A stretch of 64,000 nucleotides of DNA from Domibacillus indicus (GTDB taxonomy: Bacteria > Bacillota > Bacilli > Bacillales > Domibacillaceae), in the NCBI RefSeq assembly GCF_023715895.1, contig NZ_JAMBOO010000017.1, positions 24,488 through 88,487 on the forward strand, read 5' to 3'. Made by a program: the position numbers and the translations under genes. Shown in pieces: positions 54,511-63,641 of this stretch. Each line of letters opens with the position of its first letter. Within the stretch, counting starts at the first letter, position 1. The notes below the pieces were generated by a model. That model was not told the origin of the DNA. It saw only the letters and a list, made by a program, of their open reading frames with translations, and did no database searches.

Positions 54511-54878
54511 GGAAGGAAGACGGCCAGTCTATCGTCGAGTTGGCACTTGCATTGCCAATAGTTCTTCTTTTACTAGTTGGGATTATTGATTTTGGAAGAG
54601 TGATGTTCATCCATCTTAATCTAGAGCTTATAGCCCAGGAATCCGTAAGACTTGGCGGATTGGGCAGAAGTGACGAGGAAATTCGTGCATATGCCCAAGA
54701 CCGGGTTAGCCTAGAAGATCCTTCACGGCTGGCAGTGAATATTACTCCAAGTGGAATAAGAAAATCCGGAACATATGTGACTGTAGAATTAACTTACCCG
54801 GAAAATCTTCTCGAGCCGCTAGGTGATTTGGCGATTCCATATACTATTAAAACTAGTTCAACCATCAGAGTGGAGTAA
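54504..54878 (+). CDS. tadE: TadE-like pseudopilin
   Basis: 124 residues. GQSIVELALALPIVLLLLVG then IIDFGRVMF is the classical TadE N-terminal helix with Glu. The rest is a small beta domain. A minor pilin of the Tad pilus. Confidence 0.88.
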   Translation: MVRKEDGQSIVELALALPIVLLLLVGIIDFGRVMFIHLNLELIAQESVRLGGLGRSDEEIRAYAQDRVSLEDPSRLAVNITPSGIRKSGTYVTVELTYPENLLEPLGDLAIPYTIKTSSTIRVE

Positions 54879-54883
54879 TGTAG

Positions 54884-55789
54884 ATGAAGAACTTTTTAAA
54901 AAAAGAGGAAGGCAATGTCATTGTTCTTCTTGCATTTGGTTTAGCAGTGATGATTTCCATGTTAGGGTTAGTTATTGACGGCGGGCATTTATTTGTTACG
55001 AAAAGCCATTTGCAGAAAGCAGCCAATGCCGCCGCATTATCGGGGGCACAGGAAATTCCAAACGATGAAGCAGCTGTCCAGGAGGTTATTAACAGGATTT
55101 TGGTCTCGCATAATGAAACAACCAGCCTGGTACAATCCAGTATAAAGAACAGCAGCGAATTGCATGTCGTACTGGAGAAAAATGTTCCTGTCTTTTTTTC
55201 ATCTTTATTTGGCGTAGAAAATGTTCCTATAAAAGTCGAAGCTAAAGCGGCCTTAAAGCCATTGGGGGAAGCGAAAGGGGTAGTCCCTTTAGGAATTGAA
55301 GAGTCGGTTAATCTTCAATATGGGCAAACTTATCAATTAAAAGTAGATTCCGGTGATTCCACATCAGGGAATTTTGGAGTTCTTGCCCTTGAAGGCCCGG
55401 GGGCCAAGCTTTATAGAGAAAATTTACTGTATGGTTTTGATCAACCCTTAAAAGTGGGTGATATTCTCAATACACAGACAGGTAATATTGCTGGAGCAAC
55501 AAGAGAAGCTGTTAACTACAGAGCTAATGGATGCCAGCAGCCGCCCGGGGAATATGATCAAAGGGATTGTTCAAGGTTGATGCTTGTTGTGGTTTTTAAA
55601 GACATATCCACTGGAACACAACGGAAAAGTGTCAAAATAACCGGCTTTGCCTATTTTTATCTAACAGATCAAATGGGCAGTACGGATGATTCAATAAAGG
55701 GGATCTTTATTAAAAGGGCAGGGGCCGGTACTGCAGAGACGGCTGCGCCACTGGATCGCGGAGCTTATGCTATAAAGCTGACGGAGTAG
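54884..55789 (+). CDS. tadG: TadG-like protein
   Basis: 301 residues, RBS AGAATG-poor but start fixed by position. EEGNVIVLLAFGLAVMISML, then DGGHLFVTKSHLQKAANAAA and LSGAQE, is the TadG/RcpC-group N-terminus. The large exported part contains a CQQPPGEYDQRDC pair that could form a disulfide. The vWA domain seen in long TadG proteins is absent. Confidence 0.85.
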   Translation: MKNFLKKEEGNVIVLLAFGLAVMISMLGLVIDGGHLFVTKSHLQKAANAAALSGAQEIPNDEAAVQEVINRILVSHNETTSLVQSSIKNSSELHVVLEKNVPVFFSSLFGVENVPIKVEAKAALKPLGEAKGVVPLGIEESVNLQYGQTYQLKVDSGDSTSGNFGVLALEGPGAKLYRENLLYGFDQPLKVGDILNTQTGNIAGATREAVNYRANGCQQPPGEYDQRDCSRLMLVVVFKDISTGTQRKSVKITGFAYFYLTDQMGSTDDSIKGIFIKRAGAGTAETAAPLDRGAYAIKLTE

Positions 55790-55800
55790 GTGAATATCAA

Positions 55801-56763
55801 ATGAAAACAAGGAGATTAGTATTTTTGGCCATTGTCTCCGGATTAATAACGACCATGCTTTTTTATGTGTTTTTAAAAAAGGAAATGGAAGGAACGGCGG
55901 GGCCGCCAGTTCCAATGGTCAAAGCGGTACAAGCCGTTCAAGATATTAAAAAGAACGAGAAAATCACTGAAGAAAATATTACAACAATTGAGATTCCAGA
56001 AGATCAGCTGCATCCCGAGACCGTACAGGATCCTCAGGCCATTTTGGGAAAACATACATCTGCCAATTTAAAGCAGGGCGAGATAATCATGCAGCATCGC
56101 ATCCAGAAAACCGAGGAAGAGACTAAAGTAGTTTCAAGGAAAATTAAGGAAGGATACCGGGCTGTCTCGATTAGCACGGATTATGTAAAAGCGGTTTCCA
56201 ACCTGATTGAGCCAGAAGACTTCGTCGATGTAGTGCTGATTGAACAAGTACCAAAATCCGCGCCTGAGTTTGTAAACACAGAGCTTATTCTAGAAAAGGT
56301 AAAAGTACTGGCTGTGGGAAAACGAATGGTTGAAAAAGGAGAAGTTTCGGAAGAGGCTAAGGAAGGAGCAGAACCTGAATATTCAGCTGTTACCCTTGAA
56401 CTGAATCAGTATGATTCCATAAAGTTGATTAATGCGAGTGCAAGAGGAAACCTGCAGCTCGTACTTCATAGCAGGCTTTCGACAAAGAAAGTTAAACAGA
56501 GTAAAGACTCAATGGAGGAAACTTTCGAAAAGGCACCAGGTAGAGCACAATTCCTACCTGTACCAAAACGCTCCATCATTCGCGAAAAACCTCACCCTAA
56601 TGCTCATGTGATTACAGTGATAAAAGAGGATACTGAACTCATTTTCTTTGGAGACGGAGACCAGCGAAGAGATGAAGAGGGCAGGCTCTGGTTCCGTGTA
56701 GAAACTCCTGATGGAAACCAAGGCTGGATCAGCAGCCGGATTGTGAAACAGAAGGGGGAATAA
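55801..56763 (+). CDS. cpaB: CpaB/RcpC pilus assembly protein with C-terminal SH3-like domain
   Basis: 320 residues. One membrane helix (~6-25), a SAF domain (~40-115; DIKKNEKITEENITTIEIPE, LGKHTSANLKQGEIIMQHRI), the CpaB core and a C-terminal SH3b-like module (~250-318; KRSIIREKPHPNAHVITVIK, LWFRVETPDGNQGWISSRIV). The SH3b addition may bind the cell wall, fitting a Gram-positive without secretin. Confidence 0.85.
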   Translation: MKTRRLVFLAIVSGLITTMLFYVFLKKEMEGTAGPPVPMVKAVQAVQDIKKNEKITEENITTIEIPEDQLHPETVQDPQAILGKHTSANLKQGEIIMQHRIQKTEEETKVVSRKIKEGYRAVSISTDYVKAVSNLIEPEDFVDVVLIEQVPKSAPEFVNTELILEKVKVLAVGKRMVEKGEVSEEAKEGAEPEYSAVTLELNQYDSIKLINASARGNLQLVLHSRLSTKKVKQSKDSMEETFEKAPGRAQFLPVPKRSIIREKPHPNAHVITVIKEDTELIFFGDGDQRRDEEGRLWFRVETPDGNQGWISSRIVKQKGE

Positions 56764-56766
56764 AAG

Positions 56767-57609
56767 ATGGAGATACCCAGCGGAAAAAAGCAGGGGAAAA
56801 TGTTAGCCATATGCAGTGCTGTAGGGGGAGTTGGAAGAACAGTCATTACGGTTAATCTGGCAGCTCTGTTAGCAAAAAGAAAAATAAGAGTAAGTATCTT
56901 TGATGCAGACCTGCAGTTTGGAGATCTTGCTCTTGCCTTGAATCTCGAACCTGTTTTTACGATCAAAGACGCAGTTGAACGGAATGATCTCCAAAATGTC
57001 CTAGACTATTGTCTCCTGCATGCATCAGGAATTCAGCTGCTTGCGGCACCAAAACGTCCAGAGTATGCAGATTTAATTACTCCGGAAAGTCTTGATTTAG
57101 GAATTGATGCGCTGCTTACTGAAACAGAGCTGTTATTGATTGAAACTCAGCCAGGGTTAAATGACCACAACCTTATGATCATGGAAAAGGCAGATCATAT
57201 TTTGTTAGCGACAACTGCGGGAACGACTTCCTTGAAGAACACTAAATTAATGGTAGAAACCTTGGATGCTTTAGGTTTAAAAGACAAAATTATCTTAATC
57301 GTTAATCAATCAACCTCTTCCTCTATAGTCAAGAATGGGGATATCCCAAAATTAACGAAGGTGGAACAAGTGTTTTATTTGCCTTCTGATACGAAACAGG
57401 TTACCTATTCATTGGATATAGGCATCCCTCTTGTTACAAGCCATCCGAAGCTTACATTTTCAAAAGAAATGAATAAACTAGCTTCTCAATTTTTTCCAAA
57501 AAGACATGATCCAAAACTTAAAAGATTGTTAGCGAAAAGCATTCTTAAAATATTAGGATCAAGGGGGAAAATGAATGGGTTTATTGGAAAGACTTCAATC
57601 GAAGAGTAA
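56767..57609 (+). CDS. cpaE: CpaE/TadZ-like MinD-type ATPase
   Basis: 280 residues. A deviant Walker A AVGGVGRTVITVNLAALLA (~18-36) with Arg where Lys of GGxGKT is usual, and FDADLQFGDLALALNLEP (switch). No N-terminal receiver-like domain, so shorter than Caulobacter CpaE. TadZ/CpaE proteins localise the pilus machine. The Lys-to-Arg change may weaken ATP hydrolysis. Overlaps the next gene by 35 bases. Confidence 0.85.
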   Translation: MEIPSGKKQGKMLAICSAVGGVGRTVITVNLAALLAKRKIRVSIFDADLQFGDLALALNLEPVFTIKDAVERNDLQNVLDYCLLHASGIQLLAAPKRPEYADLITPESLDLGIDALLTETELLLIETQPGLNDHNLMIMEKADHILLATTAGTTSLKNTKLMVETLDALGLKDKIILIVNQSTSSSIVKNGDIPKLTKVEQVFYLPSDTKQVTYSLDIGIPLVTSHPKLTFSKEMNKLASQFFPKRHDPKLKRLLAKSILKILGSRGKMNGFIGKTSIEE

Positions 57610-59005
57610 AAGTGATTTAAAAACAGGAAATGAACAAGAAGAAATACCGTTACCAGAAGCAGAAAAAGCTCAAAAAGTAGAACCGCTGGCTCCCGAAGAT
57701 ATAAAATCTGCAGCAAAACCGAAAAAAAATAACATTGAAAAGAAAAAAACAAATGATGAGTACCAGCTGCTAAAAAATCTGACGTTTAAGCATATTTTAA
57801 AAGAACGAAAAAATGAAGATATCGAAGTGATCGTATCTGATTTGGAATCCATTATTTCTGAAATACTTCAGGAGAACCAAAACATAGGCAGGGTGGATTA
57901 TTTAGAGAGGCTAAAGAAAGAGCTGACCAATGATCTGACAGGTTATGGGCCGATCAATCCTCTACTTTTAGATGATGAGGTATCAGAAGTCATGGTAAAT
58001 GGCCCACATCAAGTTTATGCCGAGCGCGGCGGCCGGTTGGAGCTGACAGATATAACCTTTCGTGATAATGAACATGTGATGGCTGTATTGGAAAAAATTG
58101 TGGCGCCACTTGGCCGGAGAATTGATGAAAGCAGCCCTATGGTTGATGCACGATTAAGTGACGGTTCAAGGGTAAATGCCATTATTCCACCGCTTGCGCT
58201 GGGCGGTCCCACTATTACAATTCGTAAGTTTTCGAAAGATCCTTTTACAGTTAAGGATTTAATCCGCTTTGGAACCTTAACCCAGGAAATGGCTGACTTT
58301 TTAGAAGCATGTGTAAAAGCAAAACTGAACATATTTGTCAGTGGAGGTACCGGTTCGGGAAAAACGACTACTTTAAATGTATTGTCTTCTTTTATTTCGA
58401 ATGAAGACCGGATTGTTACGATTGAGGACGCGGCAGAGCTGCAGCTTGGGCAGGCTCATGTAGTATCACTCGAAACTCGTCCCCCAAACATTGAGGGAAA
58501 AGGAGCTATAACGATTCGGGAGCTTGTTCGGAATTCCCTGCGTATGCGCCCGGACCGAATTGTAATTGGGGAGGTACGGAGCGGGGAGGCGCTTGATATG
58601 CTGCAGGCCATGAATACAGGACATGACGGTTCCCTGGCAACTGGACACGCGAATAGTCCTAGGGACATGCTGGCCCGTCTTGAAACGATGGTTTTGATGG
58701 CTGGCATGGAACTGCCGATTAAAGCCATTCGTAATCAAATTGCTGGAGCTCTTGACCTCATTATTCAGCAGTCCAGGTTGAAGGATGGTTCAAGGAGGAT
58801 AACCAATATTACGGAGGTTCAAGGTCTTGAAGGGGATGTCATTGTCCTCCAGGATATATTCGTTTTTCAGCAATCCGGAGTCGGGCCAGACGGGAAAATT
58901 ATCGGAAAACTAGTGCCTACCGGGGTTCGGCCGAAATTTTACGAACGAATGGAACGTGAAGGTATACACCTTCCTGCCTCCATCTTTTTAGAAAAGGGGG
59001 AATAA
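57575..59005 (+). CDS. cpaF: CpaF/TadA secretion ATPase
   Basis: 476 residues. A charged N-terminal linker, then the GSPII_E core: VSGGTGSGKTTTLNVLSSFI (Walker A ~256-263), IVTIEDAAELQLGQ (Asp box), RMRPDRIVIGEVRSGEALDM (Walker B region) and TGHANSPRDMLARLETMV. It hexamerises at the membrane and drives pilus assembly with TadB/TadC. Confidence 0.93.
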   Translation: MGLLERLQSKSKSDLKTGNEQEEIPLPEAEKAQKVEPLAPEDIKSAAKPKKNNIEKKKTNDEYQLLKNLTFKHILKERKNEDIEVIVSDLESIISEILQENQNIGRVDYLERLKKELTNDLTGYGPINPLLLDDEVSEVMVNGPHQVYAERGGRLELTDITFRDNEHVMAVLEKIVAPLGRRIDESSPMVDARLSDGSRVNAIIPPLALGGPTITIRKFSKDPFTVKDLIRFGTLTQEMADFLEACVKAKLNIFVSGGTGSGKTTTLNVLSSFISNEDRIVTIEDAAELQLGQAHVVSLETRPPNIEGKGAITIRELVRNSLRMRPDRIVIGEVRSGEALDMLQAMNTGHDGSLATGHANSPRDMLARLETMVLMAGMELPIKAIRNQIAGALDLIIQQSRLKDGSRRITNITEVQGLEGDVIVLQDIFVFQQSGVGPDGKIIGKLVPTGVRPKFYERMEREGIHLPASIFLEKGE

Positions 59006-59009
59006 ACCG

Positions 59010-59936
59010 ATGGTGGAAATATTAATACTATCTTTTTTTATAACCTGTTTCCTGACCCTTTTGGCGGCCTTCTCTTTTACTCATCCTCAAAAACAAGAGG
59101 CGAAGAAGGGGGAGCCAGTTACTTTAAAAGAGTTTCTTAAAAAAGGAAATGAAATGTTAAAATCTTTGCTGGTTAGGAAGAAAGACAGCAGGCGGCGTGA
59201 GAGACTTGAACAAAAAATAAGTCTCGCAGGAATTCCATTAAAAGCGGAGGAGTTTGTTGTCTTTCAATGGTTTGCTGTTCTTATTGTGGGTGGCCTGTTT
59301 TTTCTGCCGTCCCATCAAATGGTCATGTTCCTAGCAGGAGGCCCTCTCGGTTATTATATGCCTTTATTGTGGCTGAAACAGAAGCAAAAAAAGCGGATAG
59401 AATTATTTAATGCCGGTATGCCGGGAATGTTGACGTCAATTATAGGTTCATTGAAAGCCGGCTTCAGTTTTCTCCAGTCCCTGCAAATGGTCGCTCAGGA
59501 GTCTGATTCTCCGGTGAAGGAAGAAATTGAGTTTGTTTTAAAGCTGCTTCAATATGGGACGAGCATGGAAGAAGCCTTAATTGAATGGAAAAAGCGGATG
59601 CCAAGTGAGGATTTGGATTTATTAGTAGAGGCAATATTAATTCAGAAACAGGTTGGGGGGAATCTCGCTTTTTTGCTCGAAAAAATTGTCGATACCACCA
59701 GAGCGAGAAACAAGCTTGAAAATCAGGTTAAAACACTTACAGCTCAAGGAAGATTGTCCGGTCTGATTATCGGCTTTCTTCCTATCGGATTAGGAGGCAT
59801 TATTTATTTCCTAAATCCTGAATATATCGGCCCTCTTTTTACTCACCCCATTGGCCGAAGCTTGTTAATTGCCGCGGTAATTAGTGAAGTGATAGGGTTT
59901 ATGTTCATTCGGAAAATCACTACAATTGAGGTGTAA
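59010..59936 (+). CDS. tadB: TadB inner-membrane platform protein
   Basis: 308 residues. Two N-terminal helices (~3-22, ~85-115), a T2SSF domain with GMLTSIIGSLKAGFSFLQSL and IQKQVGGNLAFLLEKIVDTT, and two C-terminal helices. Pairs with TadC. Confidence 0.9.
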   Translation: MVEILILSFFITCFLTLLAAFSFTHPQKQEAKKGEPVTLKEFLKKGNEMLKSLLVRKKDSRRRERLEQKISLAGIPLKAEEFVVFQWFAVLIVGGLFFLPSHQMVMFLAGGPLGYYMPLLWLKQKQKKRIELFNAGMPGMLTSIIGSLKAGFSFLQSLQMVAQESDSPVKEEIEFVLKLLQYGTSMEEALIEWKKRMPSEDLDLLVEAILIQKQVGGNLAFLLEKIVDTTRARNKLENQVKTLTAQGRLSGLIIGFLPIGLGGIIYFLNPEYIGPLFTHPIGRSLLIAAVISEVIGFMFIRKITTIEV

Positions 59937-59938
59937 AA

Positions 59939-60850
59939 ATGCTTTTGTATATAAGCTTTTTTATCTGTGCGAGCCTGTTTTTCTATTCGATCCTCGCCCT
60001 TGCGTTTAAATTTGAAAAGAAGACAAATATACAAAAGAGAATAGATTATTATTTTCTTCATGATGCCTCTTCAGGCGTAGAAATGGAGTTGGAGGAAGAG
60101 CTTTCTTTTTCTGACCGGATAATTAAGCCTTTCTGGAAAAGCTTTAAAACCAGGTTGCAAAAAAGGCTAAACAAAGAAAAGGCTTCCCAGTTGGACTTAA
60201 AGCTTGCCCAGGCAGGCCACCCTTTTGGGGCTAGCGCTGTGGAATTTAAAATCTTTCAAGTTTCCCTTATGGTTATTTTCCCTATAATAGCAGGAGGGTA
60301 CGCTTTTTTATTGCATGTCCCTTTTACTATAAAAATGATCATCTGTTTGGTTTCGTTTTTGGGGGCAATCATGCTTCCTAAATATTACTTAAAACTGAAA
60401 ATCGGGAAAAGAAGCAAATGGGCTCTGAAGGAACTTCCAGATACACTTGACTTGATTACGACCAGTCTTGAAGCGGGCCTAGGGTTTGATGCTGCTTTAA
60501 GCAAGGTTGTTTCGAAAAGGAAAGGAGTTGTGTCCGACGAGTTTAAGCTTGCGCTCGAAGAAATCAGGCTGGGAAATACAAGAAAAGAGGCCCTTATCGG
60601 AATTCGAGAGCGTTTGCCAGTCGAGGAGTTAAAAACCGTCATAAGCAGTATTATTCAGGCCGAAAAATTGGGAATTGGATTAGTCTCGGTTCTTAGAGTT
60701 CAAACGGAAGATATACGGGAACAAAGGAAGCAGAGAGCGGAAGAAGCCGCAATGAAAGCACCAATAAAAATGATGTTCCCTCTAGTTCTCTTTATCTTTC
60801 CTACTTTATTTATCATTCTGTTAGGGCCCGTTATTTTAGAGTTTATTTAG
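59939..60850 (+). CDS. tadC: TadC inner-membrane platform protein
   Basis: 303 residues, 2 bp after tadB. T2SSF domain: KELPDTLDLITTSLEAGLGF, EELKTVISSIIQAEKLGIGL, and the final membrane helix PLVLFIFPTLFIILLGPVIL. Last gene of the pilus operon. The 32-bp palindrome starts one base after its stop. Confidence 0.9.
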   Translation: MLLYISFFICASLFFYSILALAFKFEKKTNIQKRIDYYFLHDASSGVEMELEEELSFSDRIIKPFWKSFKTRLQKRLNKEKASQLDLKLAQAGHPFGASAVEFKIFQVSLMVIFPIIAGGYAFLLHVPFTIKMIICLVSFLGAIMLPKYYLKLKIGKRSKWALKELPDTLDLITTSLEAGLGFDAALSKVVSKRKGVVSDEFKLALEEIRLGNTRKEALIGIRERLPVEELKTVISSIIQAEKLGIGLVSVLRVQTEDIREQRKQRAEEAAMKAPIKMMFPLVLFIFPTLFIILLGPVILEFI

Positions 60851-60851
60851 G

Positions 60852-60928
60852 TTTTATCATCTTCGGCGAGAACACCCCCACTTCAAGCTTCTGGCTAAGT
60901 GGGGGTGTTCTCGCCGAAGATGATAAAA
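60852..60928. repeat. Perfect 32-bp inverted repeat
   Basis: 60852-60883 pairs perfectly with 60897-60928 around a 13-base loop. The inner part CCCCCACTT..AAGTGGGGG resembles IS605-type right-end hairpins (compare 44781-44806). The outer part (TTTTATCATC/GATGATAAAA) gives a T-run, so it also works as a terminator of the tad operon. Confidence 0.85.
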
Positions 60929-61002
60929 AGGATAAAAAGAGAGGGGGAAACATTATTCTTACTGTTTCTGTATTATCAATCATTTGTCTTTTCAGCATTA
61001 CG

Positions 61003-62151
61003 GTGCTGCTCATTCAAACGGCAACGGGATTAGAGAAAATTCCTATAATTACACGCAAGGCAGCAGGTATAAAACAAGGACCGCTCGTTACTGTCATTAT
61101 TGCCGCCAAAGAAGAAGAGAAGCATATTGAAAAAACGATTAAATCTTTGTTCAATCAAATATACAGCAATATGGAAGTGATTGTCGTAAACGATCGCTCC
61201 GAGGACAACACGGGGAAAATTGTGGACAAGCTGGCCAATAAAAAGGAAGAACACAAAGATATTCGGTGTGTTCCTATTCATATTCATTGCCTTCCTGATG
61301 GCTGGCTTGGAAAAAATCATGCATTGCATCAAGGGTATATACAGTCGAAAGGGGACTACCTGCTTTTCACAGATGCAGACATTACCTTTCATTCTAAGAG
61401 CCTGTCAAATGTCATGGAATATGTGACAGCTAACCATGCGGAACATTTGTCCATGTCTCCTCATTTCCGCTGTTCATCGTTTTCTTTAAAAGCGTTTATT
61501 CATTTGTTTTTAGGTATTTTCTGCTTTATTGTGCAGCCGTGGAAGGTATTTGAACAAGGTGACAAACAACAAGGCATGGGCGTAGGTGCTTTCAACCTTA
61601 TTAAAAGAAGTACCTATCAAGACCTTGGCACGCACCAGGCCTTTCCGCTTGAACCACTTGATGATGTGGAACTTGGAAGAAAGGCGAGTGCCTTAAACTG
61701 CAACCAGCACTTTGTCATTGGGAAAGAACTGATTGAAGTAGAGTGGTACCCAACGTTAAAAGGAGCCATTAATGGATTTAAAAAGAACTTGTTTGGGGCA
61801 GCAGGATATAAGCTTAGCAATGCGATTATTTTTACCTTAGTTCTCATTCTGCTAGGCATTTATCCATTTATCGGTGTTTTTCTGTTTGAAGGGTGGAACT
61901 TTTTCATTTGTCTACTGTCCTTACTTTTCTTATTTACGCTTTACACAATTGGTATCCAAAAAGTATCATTTCCTTCCTGGAGTTTTATCGTAGAGCTGGC
62001 GAGTTTCCCACTTACAATCATATGCTATATTTACACTCTCCACTTGTCCGCTTATGCTGCTATTAAAATGGGTGGTATTTATTGGCGTGGCACTTTTTAT
62101 TCGTTGCAGGAATTGAAAAAGGCGAAGCAGGGAGAGCGCGCTGCCAAGTAA
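61003..62151 (+). CDS. GT2 glycosyltransferase, membrane-anchored; start uncertain
   Basis: The frame from GTG 61003 lacks a ribosome site, and coding continues upstream as SVLSIICLFSIT, a membrane helix, to about 60952 without ATG/GTG/TTG. An ATT at about 60952 after AGAGGGGG is the only spaced start. GT-A core: VTVIIAAKEEEKHIEKTIKS, VIVVNDRSEDNTGKIV, LPDGWLGKNHALHQG, LLFTDADITF (DxD), PLDDVELGRKA, then three or four C-terminal helices. It resembles carotenoid/lipid glycosyltransferases of the CrtQ type. Confidence 0.8.
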   Translation: MLLIQTATGLEKIPIITRKAAGIKQGPLVTVIIAAKEEEKHIEKTIKSLFNQIYSNMEVIVVNDRSEDNTGKIVDKLANKKEEHKDIRCVPIHIHCLPDGWLGKNHALHQGYIQSKGDYLLFTDADITFHSKSLSNVMEYVTANHAEHLSMSPHFRCSSFSLKAFIHLFLGIFCFIVQPWKVFEQGDKQQGMGVGAFNLIKRSTYQDLGTHQAFPLEPLDDVELGRKASALNCNQHFVIGKELIEVEWYPTLKGAINGFKKNLFGAAGYKLSNAIIFTLVLILLGIYPFIGVFLFEGWNFFICLLSLLFLFTLYTIGIQKVSFPSWSFIVELASFPLTIICYIYTLHLSAYAAIKMGGIYWRGTFYSLQELKKAKQGERAAK

Positions 62152-62159
62152 ATAGGTAT

Positions 62160-62516
62160 TATATTGACTATTAAAAATCACAGGCGAATTTTTGCCTGCT
62201 GAATTTGTACATTGTCATCACTACGTACCTACAAATAGGGGAGGAACAGATGAATTCAGTAATCTGCGCATCCTTAACAAGATGGCCCATATACTGATAC
62301 ACGCAACAGACGCCCAAACTATTAACAAATATCTTGATATGCTCAGACTAAATAACGACGCAATCAAGAAAGTTAATGAATATCGTAAAATGTGTAACTT
62401 AGAACCTATCAGTTAAAAGCTATTGAAAGATGGAATGCCGTGTGTGATGAAAGTCGCTCGCACGGTGTGGAGCGGGGGAAAGGCAGCGATAACTTCAAAG
62501 TCTTACCTATCGCTAT
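62160..62516 (+). mobile_element. 3' end of a group II intron
   Basis: After the C-terminal HNH part of the intron protein, the RNA end follows: domain V-like GCCGTGTGTGATGAAAGTCG with its pairing strand CGCTCGCACGGTGT, then GAGCGGGGGAAAGG and the terminal ACCTATCGCTAT at 62516. Directly after it the sequence AAGACGACCAGC matches the CHC2 gene from 23601, so this is the intron/3'-exon junction. The 5' intron and exon are gone. Confidence 0.75.
62192..62416 (+). pseudogene. C-terminal HNH end of the intron-encoded protein
   Basis: 74 codons: HCHHYVPTNRGGTDEFSNLR, NKMAHILIHA and LRLNNDAIKKVNEYRKMCNL then EPIS. This is the H-N-H half and tail of LtrA-type reverse transcriptases. The RT and maturase domains are missing. 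Confidence 0.75.
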
Positions 62517-62821
62517 AAGACGACCAGCCCAGAAAGCGGAAAAAGTATTATCTGTCCTTAAATACACAGGAGCAAGTCTTTCGATGCTGGTTTTGCGGTG
62601 AATCCGGCGGTGTTTTCCGGTTCATGGCTCTTCTCGAGGGCGTGTCGGAAAATGAAGTCATCGACAGGTACCGTAAAAAGAGCGGCAGCACCTACGAACG
62701 GCACCCGGCTGAGAAATTAACGAGCAGCCAGTGCAAAATGATGGGGCTGGATGCAAAGAATTCTCGAACTTGCAGAGTATCGGAAAAACTGTATAATTGT
62801 TATAACAGTAAAAATATATAA
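62517..62821 (+). pseudogene. Truncated second copy of the CHC2 zinc-finger gene
   Basis: About 240 bp nearly identical to 23601-23843 (RWFCGESGGVFRFMALLEGV-type reading, then YRKKSGSTYERHPAEKL), after which unrelated sequence leads to a stop at 62821. There is no 5' part, which was beyond the intron. Confidence 0.8.
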
Positions 62822-62871
62822 CTCATTGATCCGTTTTTTCTGCATATACTACTAAGAAGGGAAGAATAAAA

Positions 62872-63138
62872 ATGGCGGTGAAAGAAGTGGAAAGAAAAAT
62901 AACTAAGATTGGAAACAGCCTAGGTGTCACATTTCCTCAGGAAGTGCTGGAGCATTTAAAAGTAAAACAAGGGGAGTCTGTTGTATTCCGTATTGGTCAA
63001 AATGGAGAAGTGATTTTTAAAAAGCGCCCAGCTGTCAATGTAGAGGGGTTCGAGGATATTGATGAAGATTTCCTTGAGGGAATGAAAGAGATGTTTAGCC
63101 AGTACGATAACACGCTTCGTAATCTGGTAGATCGGTAA
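62872..63138 (+). CDS. AbrB/MazE-type antitoxin
   Basis: 88 residues. ERKITKIGNSLGVTFPQEVL and LKVKQGESVVFRI form the swapped-hairpin AbrB DNA-binding domain. The acidic C-terminus (EDIDEDFLEGMKEMF) would wrap the toxin. 14 bp upstream of the Doc gene, so a toxin-antitoxin operon, probably autoregulated. Confidence 0.88.
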   Translation: MAVKEVERKITKIGNSLGVTFPQEVLEHLKVKQGESVVFRIGQNGEVIFKKRPAVNVEGFEDIDEDFLEGMKEMFSQYDNTLRNLVDR

Positions 63139-63152
63139 TTGAGGTAAAGCAG

Positions 63153-63554
63153 ATGATCAAATTCCTTACGCACAAACAGGTCATTTTTTTGAATGGAGTG
63201 GTTATTAAAAGATACTCACCAGACGAAATGATTGGTGTGAAAGACGAAAAAATGCTGGATAGTGCACTAATGCGCCCTCAGTCTTCCGCTTTTGGAGAAG
63301 ATGCCTATCCGAGCTTGACGGAAAAAGCGGCTGCGCTGTATGCGAGTCTGGCACAAAACCATGCATTTCAAAATGCGAATAAGCGGACAGCCTTTGCCTG
63401 TTTGCACCAGTTCCTTTGGATAAATGGCTATAGGCTGCAGATTCCTGAAAAAGAAGCGGAGGACTATACTGTATATGTGGTAAATGAAAAACCGCCCATT
63501 CAGCTTATTAGCGATTGGATCAGTGAACATATTTCCAAAAAAAATAATGGCTGA
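63153..63554 (+). CDS. Doc-type (Fic fold) toxin
   Basis: 133 residues with the Fic/Doc active-site motif NHAFQNANKRTAFACLHQFL (HxFxxxNKR). The usual Asp/Glu after HxF is replaced by Gln, which should be noted. Doc enzymes phosphorylate EF-Tu and stop translation. It follows its AbrB-like antitoxin. Size matches phage P1 Doc. Confidence 0.88.
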   Translation: MIKFLTHKQVIFLNGVVIKRYSPDEMIGVKDEKMLDSALMRPQSSAFGEDAYPSLTEKAAALYASLAQNHAFQNANKRTAFACLHQFLWINGYRLQIPEKEAEDYTVYVVNEKPPIQLISDWISEHISKKNNG

Positions 63555-63641
63555 TGATCTATGCTGTTGGGTAGGGCTAAAAACTTGATGCTAATAGTTA
63601 TTATTAAAATATTAATAGCCTAATGGCAATAACCCTAATTA

